Positions 1 through 28,626 of a stretch of 64,000 nucleotides of DNA are shown piece by piece (positions within the stretch are counted from its first letter, which is position 1; every line of letters begins with the position of its first letter). A program made the translations under genes and the position numbers. A model generated the notes under the pieces. That model ran no database searches and was not told the origin of the DNA. It worked only from the letters and a program-made list of their open reading frames with translations. Origin of the DNA: Paulinella micropora (Eukaryota; Cercozoa; Imbricatea; Euglyphida); NCBI GenBank assembly GCA_009731375.1, contig BJOX01000244.1, positions 475,047-539,046 of the forward strand, read 5' to 3'.

Positions 1-1086
<1,086 letters not shown>

Positions 1087-1293
1087 AGGAGACAGCAGGC
1101 CTAGGTAGACTGGCTTGATACAAACGAAACAATAAGGGGCTTTGCGTAAGTTACTTAGTAAGTAACATCAAGGAAGCAAATGAAGCATGCTAGCGTCGCG
1201 TTAGACATTATTCCGAGAATTCTATGCCTAGACAAGTGTAGTTCTAGTGGAAATTATTTATCCTAATTTTTTTTTTCGGTTGGATTTTGACAG

Positions 1294-1809
1294 GAATTCC
1301 AGTGGAGTGCAGACAGGAGTTTCGGAGTCTGTTTTGCCAACACCACGGGGAGAAGCCCACCTTTACCGGCAGATGCAGACTAGAAACAAAGAGGAGCAAG
1401 ACAAAGAGGAGGAGGACGACGAGGAGGACGAGGAGGAGAAGGAGGGGAGAAGGAGGAGTGAGGCGCTTGCGAGCTTTGAGAGGATCGTCACAGCAGAATG
1501 CAGACAAATGGCGGGAGTGCTCAAGGCCCTAGTGGGTGAAGATCGTTACAGCACAATGAAAACTATTTTTCATAACAAAGAGGTGCTCTTCAAAGACAAC
1601 TTGCATCTGCTTAAGGACGGTAAGCTGGAGAAGCGAATGGCGGAGGTTCTCAAGGGCCTACGGGGTGAACACAAAAATAGGGTTAGGGTTAGCGAGCAGG
1701 CGCCGACAAGTCCCAAGAGTTTTTTTGATTCTATTCTTTCTTCTCGTGGTCAAAACAAGCGCTTGCCTTCATTTGCTGCTGTATCCAAGGGCACCAAGAG
1801 ACGACACTC
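1294..1809 (+). CDS. Acidic, Lys/Glu-rich exon of an unassigned gene
   Basis: This open exon lies between an acceptor (ttttgacag) and a donor (gtacgt), with codons starting at 1295. It encodes about 171 residues: a run of Asp/Glu/Lys in the first third, then two related helical segments sharing [13 protein letters not shown] and [13 protein letters not shown], which suggests an internal duplication. The end is basic (KGTKRRH). It continues directly into (TATG)n, the usual intron start here. The exon contains a chance TAGGGTTAGGGTTAG. I do not recognise the family. It may belong to the same gene as the exons at 4.6-5.5 kb, but intron phase does not settle this. Confidence 0.55.
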
Positions 1810-1859
1810 GTACGTACGCATGTATGTATGTATGTATGTATGTATGTATGTATGTATGA

Positions 1860-1937
<78 letters not shown>

Positions 1938-2039
1938 CCTAACCTACCTACCTACCTACCTACCTACCTACCTACCTACCTACCTACCTATCTATCTACC
2001 TACCTACCTACCTACCTACCTACCTACCTACCTACCTAC

Positions 2040-2096
<57 letters not shown>

Positions 2097-2149
2097 GATC
2101 GATCGATCTATCGATCGATCGATCTATCTATCGATCTATCTACCTATCG

Positions 2150-2221
<72 letters not shown>

Positions 2222-2259
2222 GTCTATCTATCTATCTGTCTATCTATCTACCTATCTAC

Positions 2260-2310
<51 letters not shown>
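1810..2310. repeat. TATG, TCTA and CTAC microsatellites (intron)
   Basis: The tract runs from (TATG)n through (TCTA)n, (CTAC)n, (TCGA)-variant TCTA and back to (TCTA)n. It starts at the donor of the preceding exon, so it is most likely intronic. Confidence 0.9.
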
Positions 2311-2316
2311 CCTGTC

Positions 2317-3060
<744 letters not shown>

Positions 3061-3095
3061 TGTATGAGATCTATCAATCTATCTATCTATCTATC

Positions 3096-3178
<83 letters not shown>

Positions 3179-3257
3179 GTCTGTCTATCTATCTGTCTAT
3201 CTATCTGTCTATCTGTCTATCTATCTATCTATCTATCTATCTACCTATCTATCTATT

Positions 3258-3553
3258 TATCTATCTGCCTGATAAATAGATAGATAGATAGATAGATATG
3301 TAGATAGATAGATAGATAGATATGTTTGGTCTATCAGCTCTGCATATCCAAAGACATAGGCATCGACTCCACCCAGCCGCCACTATTTATCTATCTGCCT
3401 GATAAATAGATAGATAGATAGATAGATATGTAGATAGATAGATAGATAGATATGTTTGGTCTATCAGCTCTGCATATCCAAAGACATAGGCATCGACTCC
3501 ACCCAGCCGCCACTCGGCGGCTTGGGTAGCGGGCTTGGGATGAGCACTACGCT
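3258..3553 (-). repeat. 130-bp tandem duplication with two copies of a TCTA-tailed element
   Basis: The segment from 3,258 recurs 130 bases downstream, nearly identical. Each unit contains, on the minus strand, the dispersed core GATAGACCAAACATA followed by TCTA repeats. The right-hand copy extends further (to 3,553) and shares AGCCCGCTACCC with the copy at 14.2 kb. Confidence 0.8.
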
Positions 3554-3554
3554 C

Positions 3555-3600
<46 letters not shown>

Positions 3601-3904
3601 GAGATAGATAGATAGGTAGATAGGTAGATAGGTAGATAGATAGATAGATAGATAGAGATAGATAGATGGACCAGTCAGAAGAACGAGTTTGATTCAAGAG
3701 ATTCCAACGAACATAAACACATCAACCCCAACCAAATGTATTTGCGATACAAAGTGAAAGCAGAAGACAAGGATGGAAGACAATAACGATGGAAATCAAA
3801 GAGAGACCACTTCGTTTGTATTTCTTGTATGCATGCATGTATGTACATTGTATGTACTAGCAACGTGACAGCATGTCAAAGCGGGAGAAGGTGAGTCCGG
3901 AATC

Positions 3905-3908
<4 letters not shown>

Positions 3909-3952
<44 letters not shown>

Positions 3953-3994
3953 TTGAGAGAGAGAGCGAGAGAGAGAGAGAGAGAGAGAGCGGGA

Positions 3995-4026
<32 letters not shown>

Positions 4027-4266
4027 CGGGAGAATTGAGAGAGAGAGAGAGAGTGAAAGTTGTATCATCTATATCTATATCTATATCTATATCTATATCT
4101 AATCTATGTCTATATCTATATCTATGTCTATATCTATATCTATGTCTATATCTGTATCTATGTGTCTATATCTATATCTATATTTCTATCTCTATCTATA
4201 TTTCTATCTATATATATCTATATCTACATCTATATCTATATCTATATCTATATCTATCTCTATATC

Positions 4267-4339
<73 letters not shown>

Positions 4340-4530
4340 ATATATATATATGTCTATGTCTATGTCTATGTCTATGTCTATGTCTATGCCTACGTCTCTG
4401 TCTCTGTCTCTGTCTCTGTCTATGTCTATGTCTATGTCTATGTCTATATCTATATCTATATCTATACCTATACCTATATCTATATCTATATCTACTTCTA
4501 TTTCTATTTCTGCATTTATCGATTACCACA
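3909..4530. repeat. GA, TCTATA and TCTATG repeats
   Basis: (GA)n runs from 3,909 to 4,053, then (TCTATA)n, (TCTA)n, (TCTATG)n and (TCTG)n. No coding sense. Confidence 0.9.
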
Positions 4531-4589
4531 TCTATTTCTTTATCTTTTGTTTTTACTTTTCTACCTATGTATACATCTGTATCTGACAG

Positions 4590-4650
4590 GAAATGGAGCC
4601 TGTGAAAAAGAAGCACAAGAGTGCCGGCGAGCCTCCCTCCGATTCAACCG
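4590..4650 (+). CDS. Short exon, unassigned gene
   Basis: A non-repetitive stretch between acceptor (ctgacag) and donor (gtttat). Two frames are open. One contains MEPVKKKHKSAGEPP. The other gives a Cys- and Arg-rich peptide and joins in phase to the exon at 4,788. I cannot decide between them. Confidence 0.45.
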
Positions 4651-4787
4651 GTTTATTTTCTATCAAAACTTATAATATGATACTCAAATTTGATTCCCTC
4701 TTACCATGCATCCTTTCACCTTGTCATCTCAAACTAAAACTCACACAACTGTACATGTTGCACAAATTGGGTTCCTCTAACGACCAG

Positions 4788-5310
4788 CAAGAACAACAGT
4801 TGTGGGCCGGCTAGCCTTGTGATTGGACGTCTTGCCTGCAACCTCCATTCTCAAGAAGCATTCGCTGCTGCCGCCCAGCGTCTGTTCAATTGGACACCAT
4901 CGCCCCAAGTTCTTCAATACGCTGCGATGTACATATGGCGGCAAATCAAGGCTGGTGGACGCCTTCCCGAAGAGGATGACGAGACCATGGAAAAGCTCTT
5001 TGATGTACACAGGAAACGTGTTGCCGATTACCGCAGAGTAGAGCCAGGCTACAATGTTGATGGTGATGCCGACACCGCTGGCCTGAATGGCGAATGGATT
5101 GGCAACGACACTTTCTTGGCATCAGCCGCGATTTTAGAAGAGGGCGTTGTGGTCAGTGATTCGGGGAAGGATTACGAGTTCACTTCCCCTGGCGGCGCCG
5201 TGGCAAAAAATTGGCGAATCCGGTGGAGTGGGACCCACTATGACGTGGACGTGGCCGGAAAGATTGTACCCACTGATTGCCCCGCTTGGATCCAAGCAGA
5301 CTCTGGTGTC
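4788..5310 (+). CDS. Putative OTU-like cysteine protease exon
   Basis: One frame stays open for about 174 residues after the acceptor (gaccag). Near the start is NNSCGPASL, placed like the nucleophile-Cys segment of papain-fold deubiquitinases. About 155 residues later comes GTHYDVDV, which matches the catalytic-His strand of OTU proteases (hydrophobic-HYD). In between are helices and NGEWIGNDTF, similar to the OTU segment before the His strand. Cys-to-His spacing fits the OTU fold. If right, the product cleaves ubiquitin or a ubiquitin-like tag. The 3' end is uncertain; I chose the GT at 5,311, and another lies at 5,335. The call rests on motif spacing. Confidence 0.45.
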
Positions 5311-5406
5311 GTTGCTGTGTTCTGTATTATGCATGTAGACACAAATACTTCAATGATATATATCACTTATCTATATTCAATCATTATGCTTGCTGTCTCT
5401 TTGTAG

Positions 5407-5459
5407 AAGCTAAAGTCTCGCAAGATGTGCAGTGTGCCCCTGTGCATGAACCCAGCGAC
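5407..5459 (+). CDS. Short exon after the OTU-like exon
   Basis: Follows an acceptor (ctttgtag) and ends where the ATATG tract begins. All-sense readings exist in two frames, one containing KVSQDVQCAPVHEPSDM. Position suggests the C-terminal end of the OTU-like gene. Confidence 0.35.
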
Positions 5460-5462
5460 ATG

Positions 5463-6105
5463 GTCTGATATGATATGATATGATATGATATGATATGATA
5501 TATGATATATGATATGATATATGATATGATATATGATATGATATGATATATGATATGATATATGATATGATATATGATATGATATATGATATGATATGAT
5601 ATATGATATGATATATGATATGATATATGATATGATATATGATATATGATATGATATATGATATGATATATGATATGATATATGATATGACATATGATAT
5701 GACATATGATATGATATATGATATGGTATATGCTATGGTATATGATATGGTATATGATATGGTATATGATATGGTATATGATATGGTATATGATATGGTA
5801 TATGATATGGTATATGATATGGTATATGATATGGTATATGATATATGATATGGTATATGATATGGTATATGATATGGTATATGATATGGTATATGATATG
5901 GTATATGATATGGTATATGATATGGTATATGATATGGTATATGATATGATATGATATGATATATGATATGATATATGATATGATATATGATGTGATGTGA
6001 TGTGATGTGATGTGGTGTGGTGTGGGGTGGGGTGTGGTGTGGTGTGGTACGGTACGGTACGGTACGGTACGGTACGATACGATATGATATCATATGATGT
6101 TATAT
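5463..6105. repeat. ATATG minisatellite with graded unit variants
   Basis: Starts as TGATA units and becomes a 12-base ATATGATATGGT unit. It drifts to GTGAT, GTGTG and GGTAC units at the right end, a visible gradient of repeat mutation. Confidence 0.95.
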
Positions 6106-6123
6106 TGTATTAGCTAAGAGCAA

Positions 6124-6131
6124 AGCTTTCA

Positions 6132-6200
<69 letters not shown>

Positions 6201-6266
6201 CATCTATCTACCTATCTATCTATCTATCTACCTACGTACCTACCTACCTATCTATCTATCTATCTG

Positions 6267-6321
<55 letters not shown>

Positions 6322-6400
6322 GTCTATCTATCAATCTGTCTATTTACCCATCTACCCATCTACCCATCTATCCGTCTAGATACATACGTGCGTACACACA
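6124..6400. repeat. TCTA tract
   Basis: (TCTA)n with CTAC patches, then CCATCTAC variants. No coding sense. Confidence 0.9.
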
Positions 6401-6438
6401 TGCATACATATATTGACACCTATACGTGTGTTGTGCAG

Positions 6439-6601
6439 TCGGAGACCAACCACCCTGCCTTGTCGTCATCATCGTCATCATCATCATCATCATCATCATC
6501 ATCAACATCATCATCATCATCAACAACAACAACGACGATGAACGGAGCGACAGCAACGAAAGAATCGAAAGAATGCGAGTTTTGCATCATTATACACCCA
6601 G
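6439..6601 (+). CDS. Candidate exon with a trinucleotide tract inside
   Basis: It begins after tgtgcag and contains (TCA)n/(CAA)n repeats flanked by unique sequence. Two frames are open; one gives an acidic DDERSDSNERIERMR segment, the other a Ser/Thr-rich one. The exon could be the 5' part of the kinase gene. The frame is not resolved. Confidence 0.35.
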
Positions 6602-6602
6602 G

Positions 6603-6730
6603 GTCTGGTTTGTTTGGTTTGGTTTGGTTTGGTTTGGGTTTGGTTTGGGTTTGGGTTTGGGTTTGGTTTTGGCTTGGTTTTGGTCTGGTTTGGGTTTGGT
6701 TTGGTTTGGTTTGGTTTGGTTTGGTTTGTT

Positions 6731-6766
<36 letters not shown>

Positions 6767-7203
6767 TTTTTCTTTCTTTCTTTCCTTCTTCTTCTTCTTC
6801 TTCTTCTTCTTCTTCTTCTTCTTCTTCTTCTTCTTCTTCTTCTTCTTCTTCTTCTTCTTCTTCTTCTTCTGCTGCTGCTGCTGCTGCTTTTTCTTCTTCT
6901 TCTTCTTCTTCTTCTTCTTCTTCTTCTTCTTCTTCTTCTTCTTCTATTTCTTCTATTTCTTCTTTTTCTCTTCTTCTGTTTCTCCTTCTCCTGCTTCTCC
7001 TGCTTCTCCTCCTTCTCTTTCTTCTTCTTCTTCTTCTTCTTCTTCTTCTTCTTCTTCTTCTTCTTCTTCTTCTTCTTCTTCTTCTTCTCCTCCTCCTCCT
7101 CCTCCTCTTTCTCTTTCTTCTTCTTCTTCTTCTTCTTCTTCTTCTTCTTCTTCTTCTTCTTCTTCTTCTTCTTCTTCTTCTTCTTCTTCTTCTTCTTCTT
7201 TAT
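6603..7203. repeat. TTTGG, TTTC and TTC repeats
   Basis: (GGTTT)n, then (TTTC)n, then a long (TTC)n with TGC, TCC and TTTC patches. A pyrimidine-rich intron that ends at the acceptor before 7,224. Confidence 0.92.
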
Positions 7204-7223
7204 ACTTTATGTGTTTTGCGTAG

Positions 7224-22689
<15,466 letters not shown>

Positions 22690-23652
22690 CCAACTGAAGT
22701 ACTAAACCAAAACGATTTGCAGTTGAAATAATTTTGTAACCTTGGGTCTGACTCTGTTACTATAGAGACATTTTATCACTCAGTTTCCTTCTCATGCTTC
22801 GAATTCCCACTCTAAGGTAACAGTTACAGAAGTTTTGCACTGAATTGAACGATTGTGGCAGCTGAGCTTAAGTTAAGTGAGTATCATTTCTATTAAAACA
22901 GTGGGACCGCTTGCGCCTATCAGGTCAACTAATAGTTTGATAATAGCCATACTAACTAGTATCTCATGTATTTAGCAGGGTTATGCGGCTAGATCCCATA
23001 ACAGAATAATTAATACCAATCTACTTATGTGAACCGAGTGGATATCATGATATCTGCCCCCACATAGTGGGTCCAGTTATTGTTCGGTTCATCATCACCA
23101 ACCATTCATTATATATCTGAGAGTCCGTTTCCGTATGATTTGGTATTGTCATTGAAGTCTATTTATCTTCGGTACCTTGTATGAACCGCCTACCAACATT
23201 AGGTTATGCAGCCTTGAAGCGCAGAGCTTAAGCCGGCTACACTACTCTTGTGGAGAGTCATATGTAATTTCATAGACTAGGGAAGTTCCTTATTTGCCCT
23301 ATTGTAGTAGTACTATTTTTAATAACACAAATTTCAAGTGAACAGTTCATGAGAAAATAAAAATATTTCACTACTATAATTTTGTATGAACATGCCGCGT
23401 TCAGGAGCTACGTTCTCCTAAAGTTCATGCCACCAAGGGCCCTTGAAAAAATGCGTGTTATCCTGTATATTTATCGACAAATTGCCACGCACAGACTGAA
23501 TTGGAAAAAAAATTGTCCTGCCTATATCATTATCTTTTCCTCGCACTCACTGAGCGAAAAATGGAAGACGAACTTCACCTTCATTCTGAATTTATTTCCT
23601 ACTTTTTCCTTTTTCATTTTTTTTCTCATGTGTTTCCACACACACACTTGAT
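22690..23652. other. Intergenic, nothing recognised
   Basis: AT-rich unique sequence downstream of the kinase stop. No ORF of note, no repeats, and no clear polyadenylation signal that I can tell from background. Confidence 0.6.
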
Positions 23653-23653
23653 A

Positions 23654-23927
23654 TTGCTGTTGACATTCAAGACAACAACAAAAATTAGTTTTTCATTTTG
23701 TGTCAGATTTTCATTTTTGTGACAGTTTTTCATTTTTGTGACAAAAATTCAAATTTTCAAATTTAACGGTAACATTTCGCGAAAATTTACGATATTTTGC
23801 GGACGAATATAGCCGTTAATTTGAAAAATTCAAATTTTCACCCAAAATCAAAATTCCAACCAAAACTGAAATTCCAACCAAAACAGAAAAATCAATTTTT
23901 TTTGTTGTCTTGAATGTCAACAGCAAT
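23654..23927. mobile_element. MITE with 24-base-plus terminal inverted repeats and TA flanks
   Basis: Left end TTGCTGTTGACATTCAAGAC and the right end is its reverse complement. With small changes the match extends to about 45 bases. The element is flanked by TA on both sides, as expected for a Tc1/mariner-type insertion. The 274-base interior is AT-rich and has no ORF. Confidence 0.8.
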
Positions 23928-24260
23928 ACATCATCGTTTGCAAACACGTTTTTGCTTGTTTGTTTCTGTTTGCACAGTTATACTATCAGCAGCAAGCCCC
24001 GGACCCATCCCGCCCATCCCTCAGGCTGACCTTGGCGTCGCCGATATGGAGTCCTTCGTCGTCGCGGCGGGGTTCCAACTCTCTTGCCATTTGGGACGGG
24101 ATTACCGTTGGTCATAGCTATTTCAATTTTAATCACAGTTACGTGGATAGTTGATTTGTCAATTGGACTGACAGTCAATAATGCCAATGGTAACTGTAAT
24201 GACTTAATACATTATTTACCAGTCATAATTATAACTACGTAACTTAGTCATCTAAGTTAG

Positions 24261-24495
24261 TCAGTTTTGTGACGTGGCAGCTTCTGTGTGACGTGGCAGA
24301 TTCTCCCGCGGTTAGTTCAGTTCTCTTACTTATACCTTTGATAGTGTACTCATAATGGAACCTTTACCGATCCCTCGCAGGATCAATCCTGGCTACCCAG
24401 CAAGACTGTTCACGCTAGTCGGAAGCGCACTTTAATAATACGTGTAAGAAGAAGAACTGAACCGCGGCGTCACAGATTGCCACGTCACAAAACTA
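24261..24495. repeat. Imperfect inverted repeat, about 235 bases
   Basis: Arms at 24,261-24,330 and 24,447-24,495 share TTTTGTGACGTGGCA and CCGCGGTT-AGTTC in opposite orientation. No target duplication was found. Confidence 0.6.
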
Positions 24496-25096
24496 AGACA
24501 AGTGTAACTGAACTAAGGTAGAGTTACAATGACTGTATCCTTAGTACTGGCTACTTATCTAAATTTCTACTAAGACTGATTCAGTTAATACTGCCACTAG
24601 TGTGACAAAGTATAGTGTCCGCTGTATCACTAAATAATTAAGTGGAATCAGTACTGTCAGTCCTTATGACAAATCAACTACCAGGTAACGGTAACTCCGG
24701 GTAACGTCGGAAATGAAATAGGAATAACGCTCCCCTTAGTTATTTGTCATAACTACGTCACTATATCAAGTTCAGTCTAGTCTAACATTAAAAAAAAAAA
24801 AAATCAATCGCTTCCCGTTAGGGGTATTAAAAAGTCACAAAAAATATATATATATAAAATGGTAGGGGTGTGAAGAAACAAGTGAAGAGAAAGAAAAGCG
24901 AGCTGTATGTGTAGAAATGAAACTCTCCAGTGTCTTGTGCCACCGGCCGCCGAAAATGTCTGGTGGGGTTCGCCACCCGCCACCAACGGCCTCGACCTCG
25001 CGATCCAATCTCCACGCGCGTCCAGATCAACACATATAGGAGTATCACTCACACAACAAGGAGAAAACAACACAAAATATCGTGAAACACCCGTAA
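24496..25096 (-). other. Sequence downstream of the copia fragment, possible LTR remnant
   Basis: On the minus strand it follows the copia stop. A purine run (TAAGGGGAG) near 24,730 could be a polypurine tract, but no second LTR is present for comparison. No genes seen. Confidence 0.3.
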
Positions 25097-25965
25097 TCAT
25101 TCCGGAGTACCCGGAATGTCAACCGCAAATTTGTTAAGCAAATAATAAAATTGCTCACGGGGTAACGGTTTCGTAAGTAAATCTCCTATCTGCTTTTTAG
25201 TTCCTACCTTTATAAACTTGATTTCTCCATCTCTCTGTAGGTGGTGAATGAAGTGTAATTCGAGAGGCAAATGTTTAGTGCGAGGGCCTGATAATCCCCT
25301 CTCACCCGCGAGAATTGTTTGTGAATTATCCTCGAAAATTTCAACTGCACCCTTTTGCGGAATTCCGAGTTCCTGTCTGACATGGCCTACTGCTAGTCCC
25401 TCTCTGATACATTCAGCAGCAGCGTAAATTTCCGCGTCATTCGAACTAAGTGCTATCCTACTGTCTTTTAGAAAGCCATCCTATCGGGTCTTCGCCCCAC
25501 AAGATTATATAACCTGTGCGAGACTTACCGGTTTTTGAACAAACTTTATGTGCGGCATCAGGCCACAGCGTGACTTTAGGGTAGGTCTTACCCTGTTGTA
25601 AGGATTTTGGCCCGTGAAAAGCTAAACCGCGAAAAGACTTGATTAAATAGCGCAAAATTCTGCCTAACATAGCATAGGTTATACTTTTATCTATGGTTTG
25701 CATGACGTTTGCAGCATTGAGTGCTTGCTCAATATCTGGCCTCGTCATCTTGGCTAAATAGAGTAAACTGCCTACTATATTCGGAACAGACATTTTACGC
25801 AAACTGGCTTCCTCCGACATTGCTTCTGGTGATTGGTCTACTGCTGGAGTACTAACCGGACGAGAATTTGCGTATCCTGTCTCACGTAAAATTTGCAACT
25901 GGTATTTCCGCTGGTGTTTTCTGTGTTTTTGCGACAAGCCGCCGCTCTGTGGACCAGCGCACTTG
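25097..25965 (-). pseudogene. Ty1/copia retrotransposon fragment (RT C-terminus and RNase H)
   Basis: The minus strand encodes YQLQILRETGYANSRPVSTP, GSLLYLAKMTRPDIEQALN, TGYIILWGEDPIGWLSKRQ, then in another frame ALSSNDAEIYAAAECIREGL and DLLTKPLPREQF. These are the copia connection region, RNase H (DAE motif) and the TKPLP tail. A one-base frameshift near 25,460 and loss of everything upstream at the G-run/N gap make it non-functional. Confidence 0.9.
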
Positions 25966-25973
25966 TGTCTTTG

Positions 25974-26317
25974 GGGGGGGGGGGGGGGGGGGGGGGGTGT
26001 GTTTNNNNNNNNNNGGTGCATGTATGTATGTGTGTATGTGTGTGTGTGTCTATGTATGTATGTCTGTATGTATGTATGTATGTGTATGTATGTGTATGTA
26101 TGTGTATGTATGTGTATGTATGTGTATGTATGCATGCATGCATGTATGTATGCATGCATGTGTATGCATGCATGTATGCATGTATGTATGTATGTATGTA
26201 TGCATGCATGTATGCATTGCATCCATGCATGCAGGCATGTATGTATAATTATGTATGTATGTATGCATGTATGCATTTATGTATGTATGCATGTATGTAT
26301 GTATGCATGTATGTATG

Positions 26318-26348
<31 letters not shown>

Positions 26349-26525
26349 TTATGTATTTATGCATGTATGTATGTATGTATTTATGTATGTATGTATGGAC
26401 GGTATCTATGTATGTATGTATGCATGTATGTATCTATTTATCTAGCTATGTATGTATCTATGTATGCATGCATGCATGTATGTTTATGTATATGTATGTA
26501 TGTATGTATGTATGTATCTTTATAC
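25974..26525. repeat. G run, 10-N join and TATG/CATG tract
   Basis: A poly-G run next to 10 N, then (TATG)n and (CATG)n. The join may be false. Confidence 0.9.
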
Positions 26526-26870
26526 CAAGTTCTTTGTTTGATTAGAATTAGTATTAGTAATTCATTAGTTCGTATAATCAACCATTGTGAAACCTGAATT
26601 TTATTGATAGGACTGACGTTAGTCACGAGACTTGATTAATATCGATAAGACTGATTGTGACACTTGTAACTATCAGGTCAGGACACGCGCTTTGAGATCG
26701 CGCCTTTATTTGTACTTAAATCTGTTCTCAGTAAAACATTTCAGATTTGCCTAAATTAGCAAGTCAACAAGTGCTCCTGTTCTGAACACCGTTCTTGTGA
26801 AAGTATTAATATAAAGGGTTATGAGCCTTGTTATGTCCTCTTCTGCGCTAAAGGGTGCTGCGACTTATGC
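26526..26870. other. Intergenic, nothing recognised
   Basis: AT-rich unique sequence upstream of the histidine kinase exons. It may contain the 5' part of that gene, but no start was identified. Confidence 0.4.
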
Positions 26871-26948
26871 ATTTATTTATTTATTTCTTTATTTATTTAT
26901 TTATTTATTTATTCATTTATTCATTTATTTACTTACTTACTTACTTAC

Positions 26949-26979
<31 letters not shown>

Positions 26980-27045
26980 TTTTTTTATTTTTTTATTTTT
27001 TTACTTACTTACTTATTTATTTATTTATTTATTTATTGAGTCACT
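26871..27045. repeat. TTTA and TTAC tract
   Basis: (TTTA)n and (TTAC)n just before the first recognisable histidine kinase exon. Confidence 0.92.
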
Positions 27046-27098
27046 CATTCATTCATTCATGTCGCATATAACATGTATTTATGTATGTTCTATTCTAG

Positions 27099-27684
27099 GT
27101 CTCGTTCCTGGACTCTAATCTGCAGCAGATCTACCTCCCGTACTTCGAACTACTGCAAGTGGGTGACCATCTTTATCTTAATTATTCCTTCGAAAGTGAT
27201 GAATGCTTTTCAATGAACGAAGGTCATCTGATATGTCTGTCTGTCTGTCTTCTTGGTTCTTGTTCTTTTCTTTACAGAATAACTAACCAAAAATTAAGGA
27301 CGAGTGAAAAATTTCTGCCACCTCAAATGTCGGCAAAAAATAACATATCTTGCGGTTACAAGACTAGGGAAGAATTCCGGCCACCTAAAGTTTTGTGCAA
27401 AAACAACGTATTCTTCGGTCGCAAATCACTGCCCGAATTTTTCATTCGTCCTTACTGTGTTCTCAGATCACAAGGTTACGCGTTGGTACCAAGCCCAAGG
27501 GAACTTCGTGGCGCAGGCTGACGAACCCCTACGCATTGGCTTCATGTTCCCACAAGACATCCAGAACCCGTGGGTCTACTCCCACAACAACGGGAGGTTA
27601 TACATCGAGCAAGTCTTCGGGAATGCCATCGAGGTTTATTTATTTTATTTTGTTTTATTTTATTTTATTTTATTTTATTTTATT

Positions 27685-27767
<83 letters not shown>

Positions 27768-27931
27768 TTATATTAATTCGTTTATTTGGTTTATTTATTT
27801 GATCTGTTTATTTTAATCTATTTATTTGGTTCATTCATTTGTTTAGATTATTTGATTCATTTATTTATTCATTTATTTATTTGTTTGTTTGTTTGTTTTT
27901 TGTTTGTTTGTTTGTTTACTTGTTTGTTTGT

Positions 27932-27962
<31 letters not shown>

Positions 27963-27979
27963 TTTGTTGGTTTATTTGT

Positions 27980-28022
<43 letters not shown>

Positions 28023-28283
28023 TTTGATTGGTTGACTGATTGGTTGGTTGGTTGATTTGATTTGATTCGATTCGATTGGGTTGGGTTGGGTTGGATTGGG
28101 TTGGGTTGGATTGGATTGGATTGGATTGGATTTGCTTTGCTTTTCTTGCTTGCTTGCTTGGTTTGATTGCTTGGTTCGGTTTGATTGCTTGGTTGGATTG
28201 CTTGGCAGGCATATTACTTCGAGAACTTATACAGACAGGCCGACCCTGAGTGGGAATACGGCTTCTTCACGCAGCTGGCGCAG
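27099..28283 (+). CDS. Histidine kinase exons: BMP-type ligand-binding domain
   Basis: Exons 27099-27162, 27467-27633 and 28209-28283 are in phase. The middle one reads RIGFMFPQDIQNPWVYSHNN and GRLYIEQVFGNAIE, matching the start of Bmp/Med substrate-binding domains (PF02608-like). The next gives AYYFENLYRQADPEWEYG. Introns are TTTA/TTTG repeats. What should follow, about 60-70 residues of the domain, is absent before 28,627. Confidence 0.75.
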
Positions 28284-28289
28284 GTTTCT

Positions 28290-28304
28290 CTCTTTTTTTT
28301 TTTC

Positions 28305-28345
<41 letters not shown>

Positions 28346-28351
28346 GTCTGT

Positions 28352-28397
<46 letters not shown>

Positions 28398-28620
28398 ACT
28401 ATCATTTTCATTACATTCCTTTCTCTCTTTCTCTCTTTCTCTCTCTCTCTCATGCAATCATTTTCATTACATTCCTTTCTCTCTCTCTGTCTCTCTCTCT
28501 CTCTCTCTCGCTCTCTCTCATACTATTTTCGTTACATTCTTTTCTCTCTCTCTCACTCTCTCTCTCTCTCTGCATACCTACCTACCTGCGTACCTACCTA
28601 CCTGCGTACCTACCTACCCA
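28290..28620. repeat. CT tract intron
   Basis: (CT)n with three copies of a CATTTTCATTACATTC-type spacer, then CTAC repeats to the acceptor. The exon that should supply the missing BMP core is not here. Confidence 0.85.
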
Positions 28621-28626
28621 CCCTAG

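Noticed and set aside
1678-1692. TAGGGTTAGGGTTAG as an interstitial telomere
   Set aside because: Two and a half units inside a coding exon are within chance expectation, and no array surrounds them.
22690-27098. tRNA, rRNA or snRNA genes
   Set aside because: No cloverleaf with A and B boxes or conserved rRNA segments could be recognised by eye.
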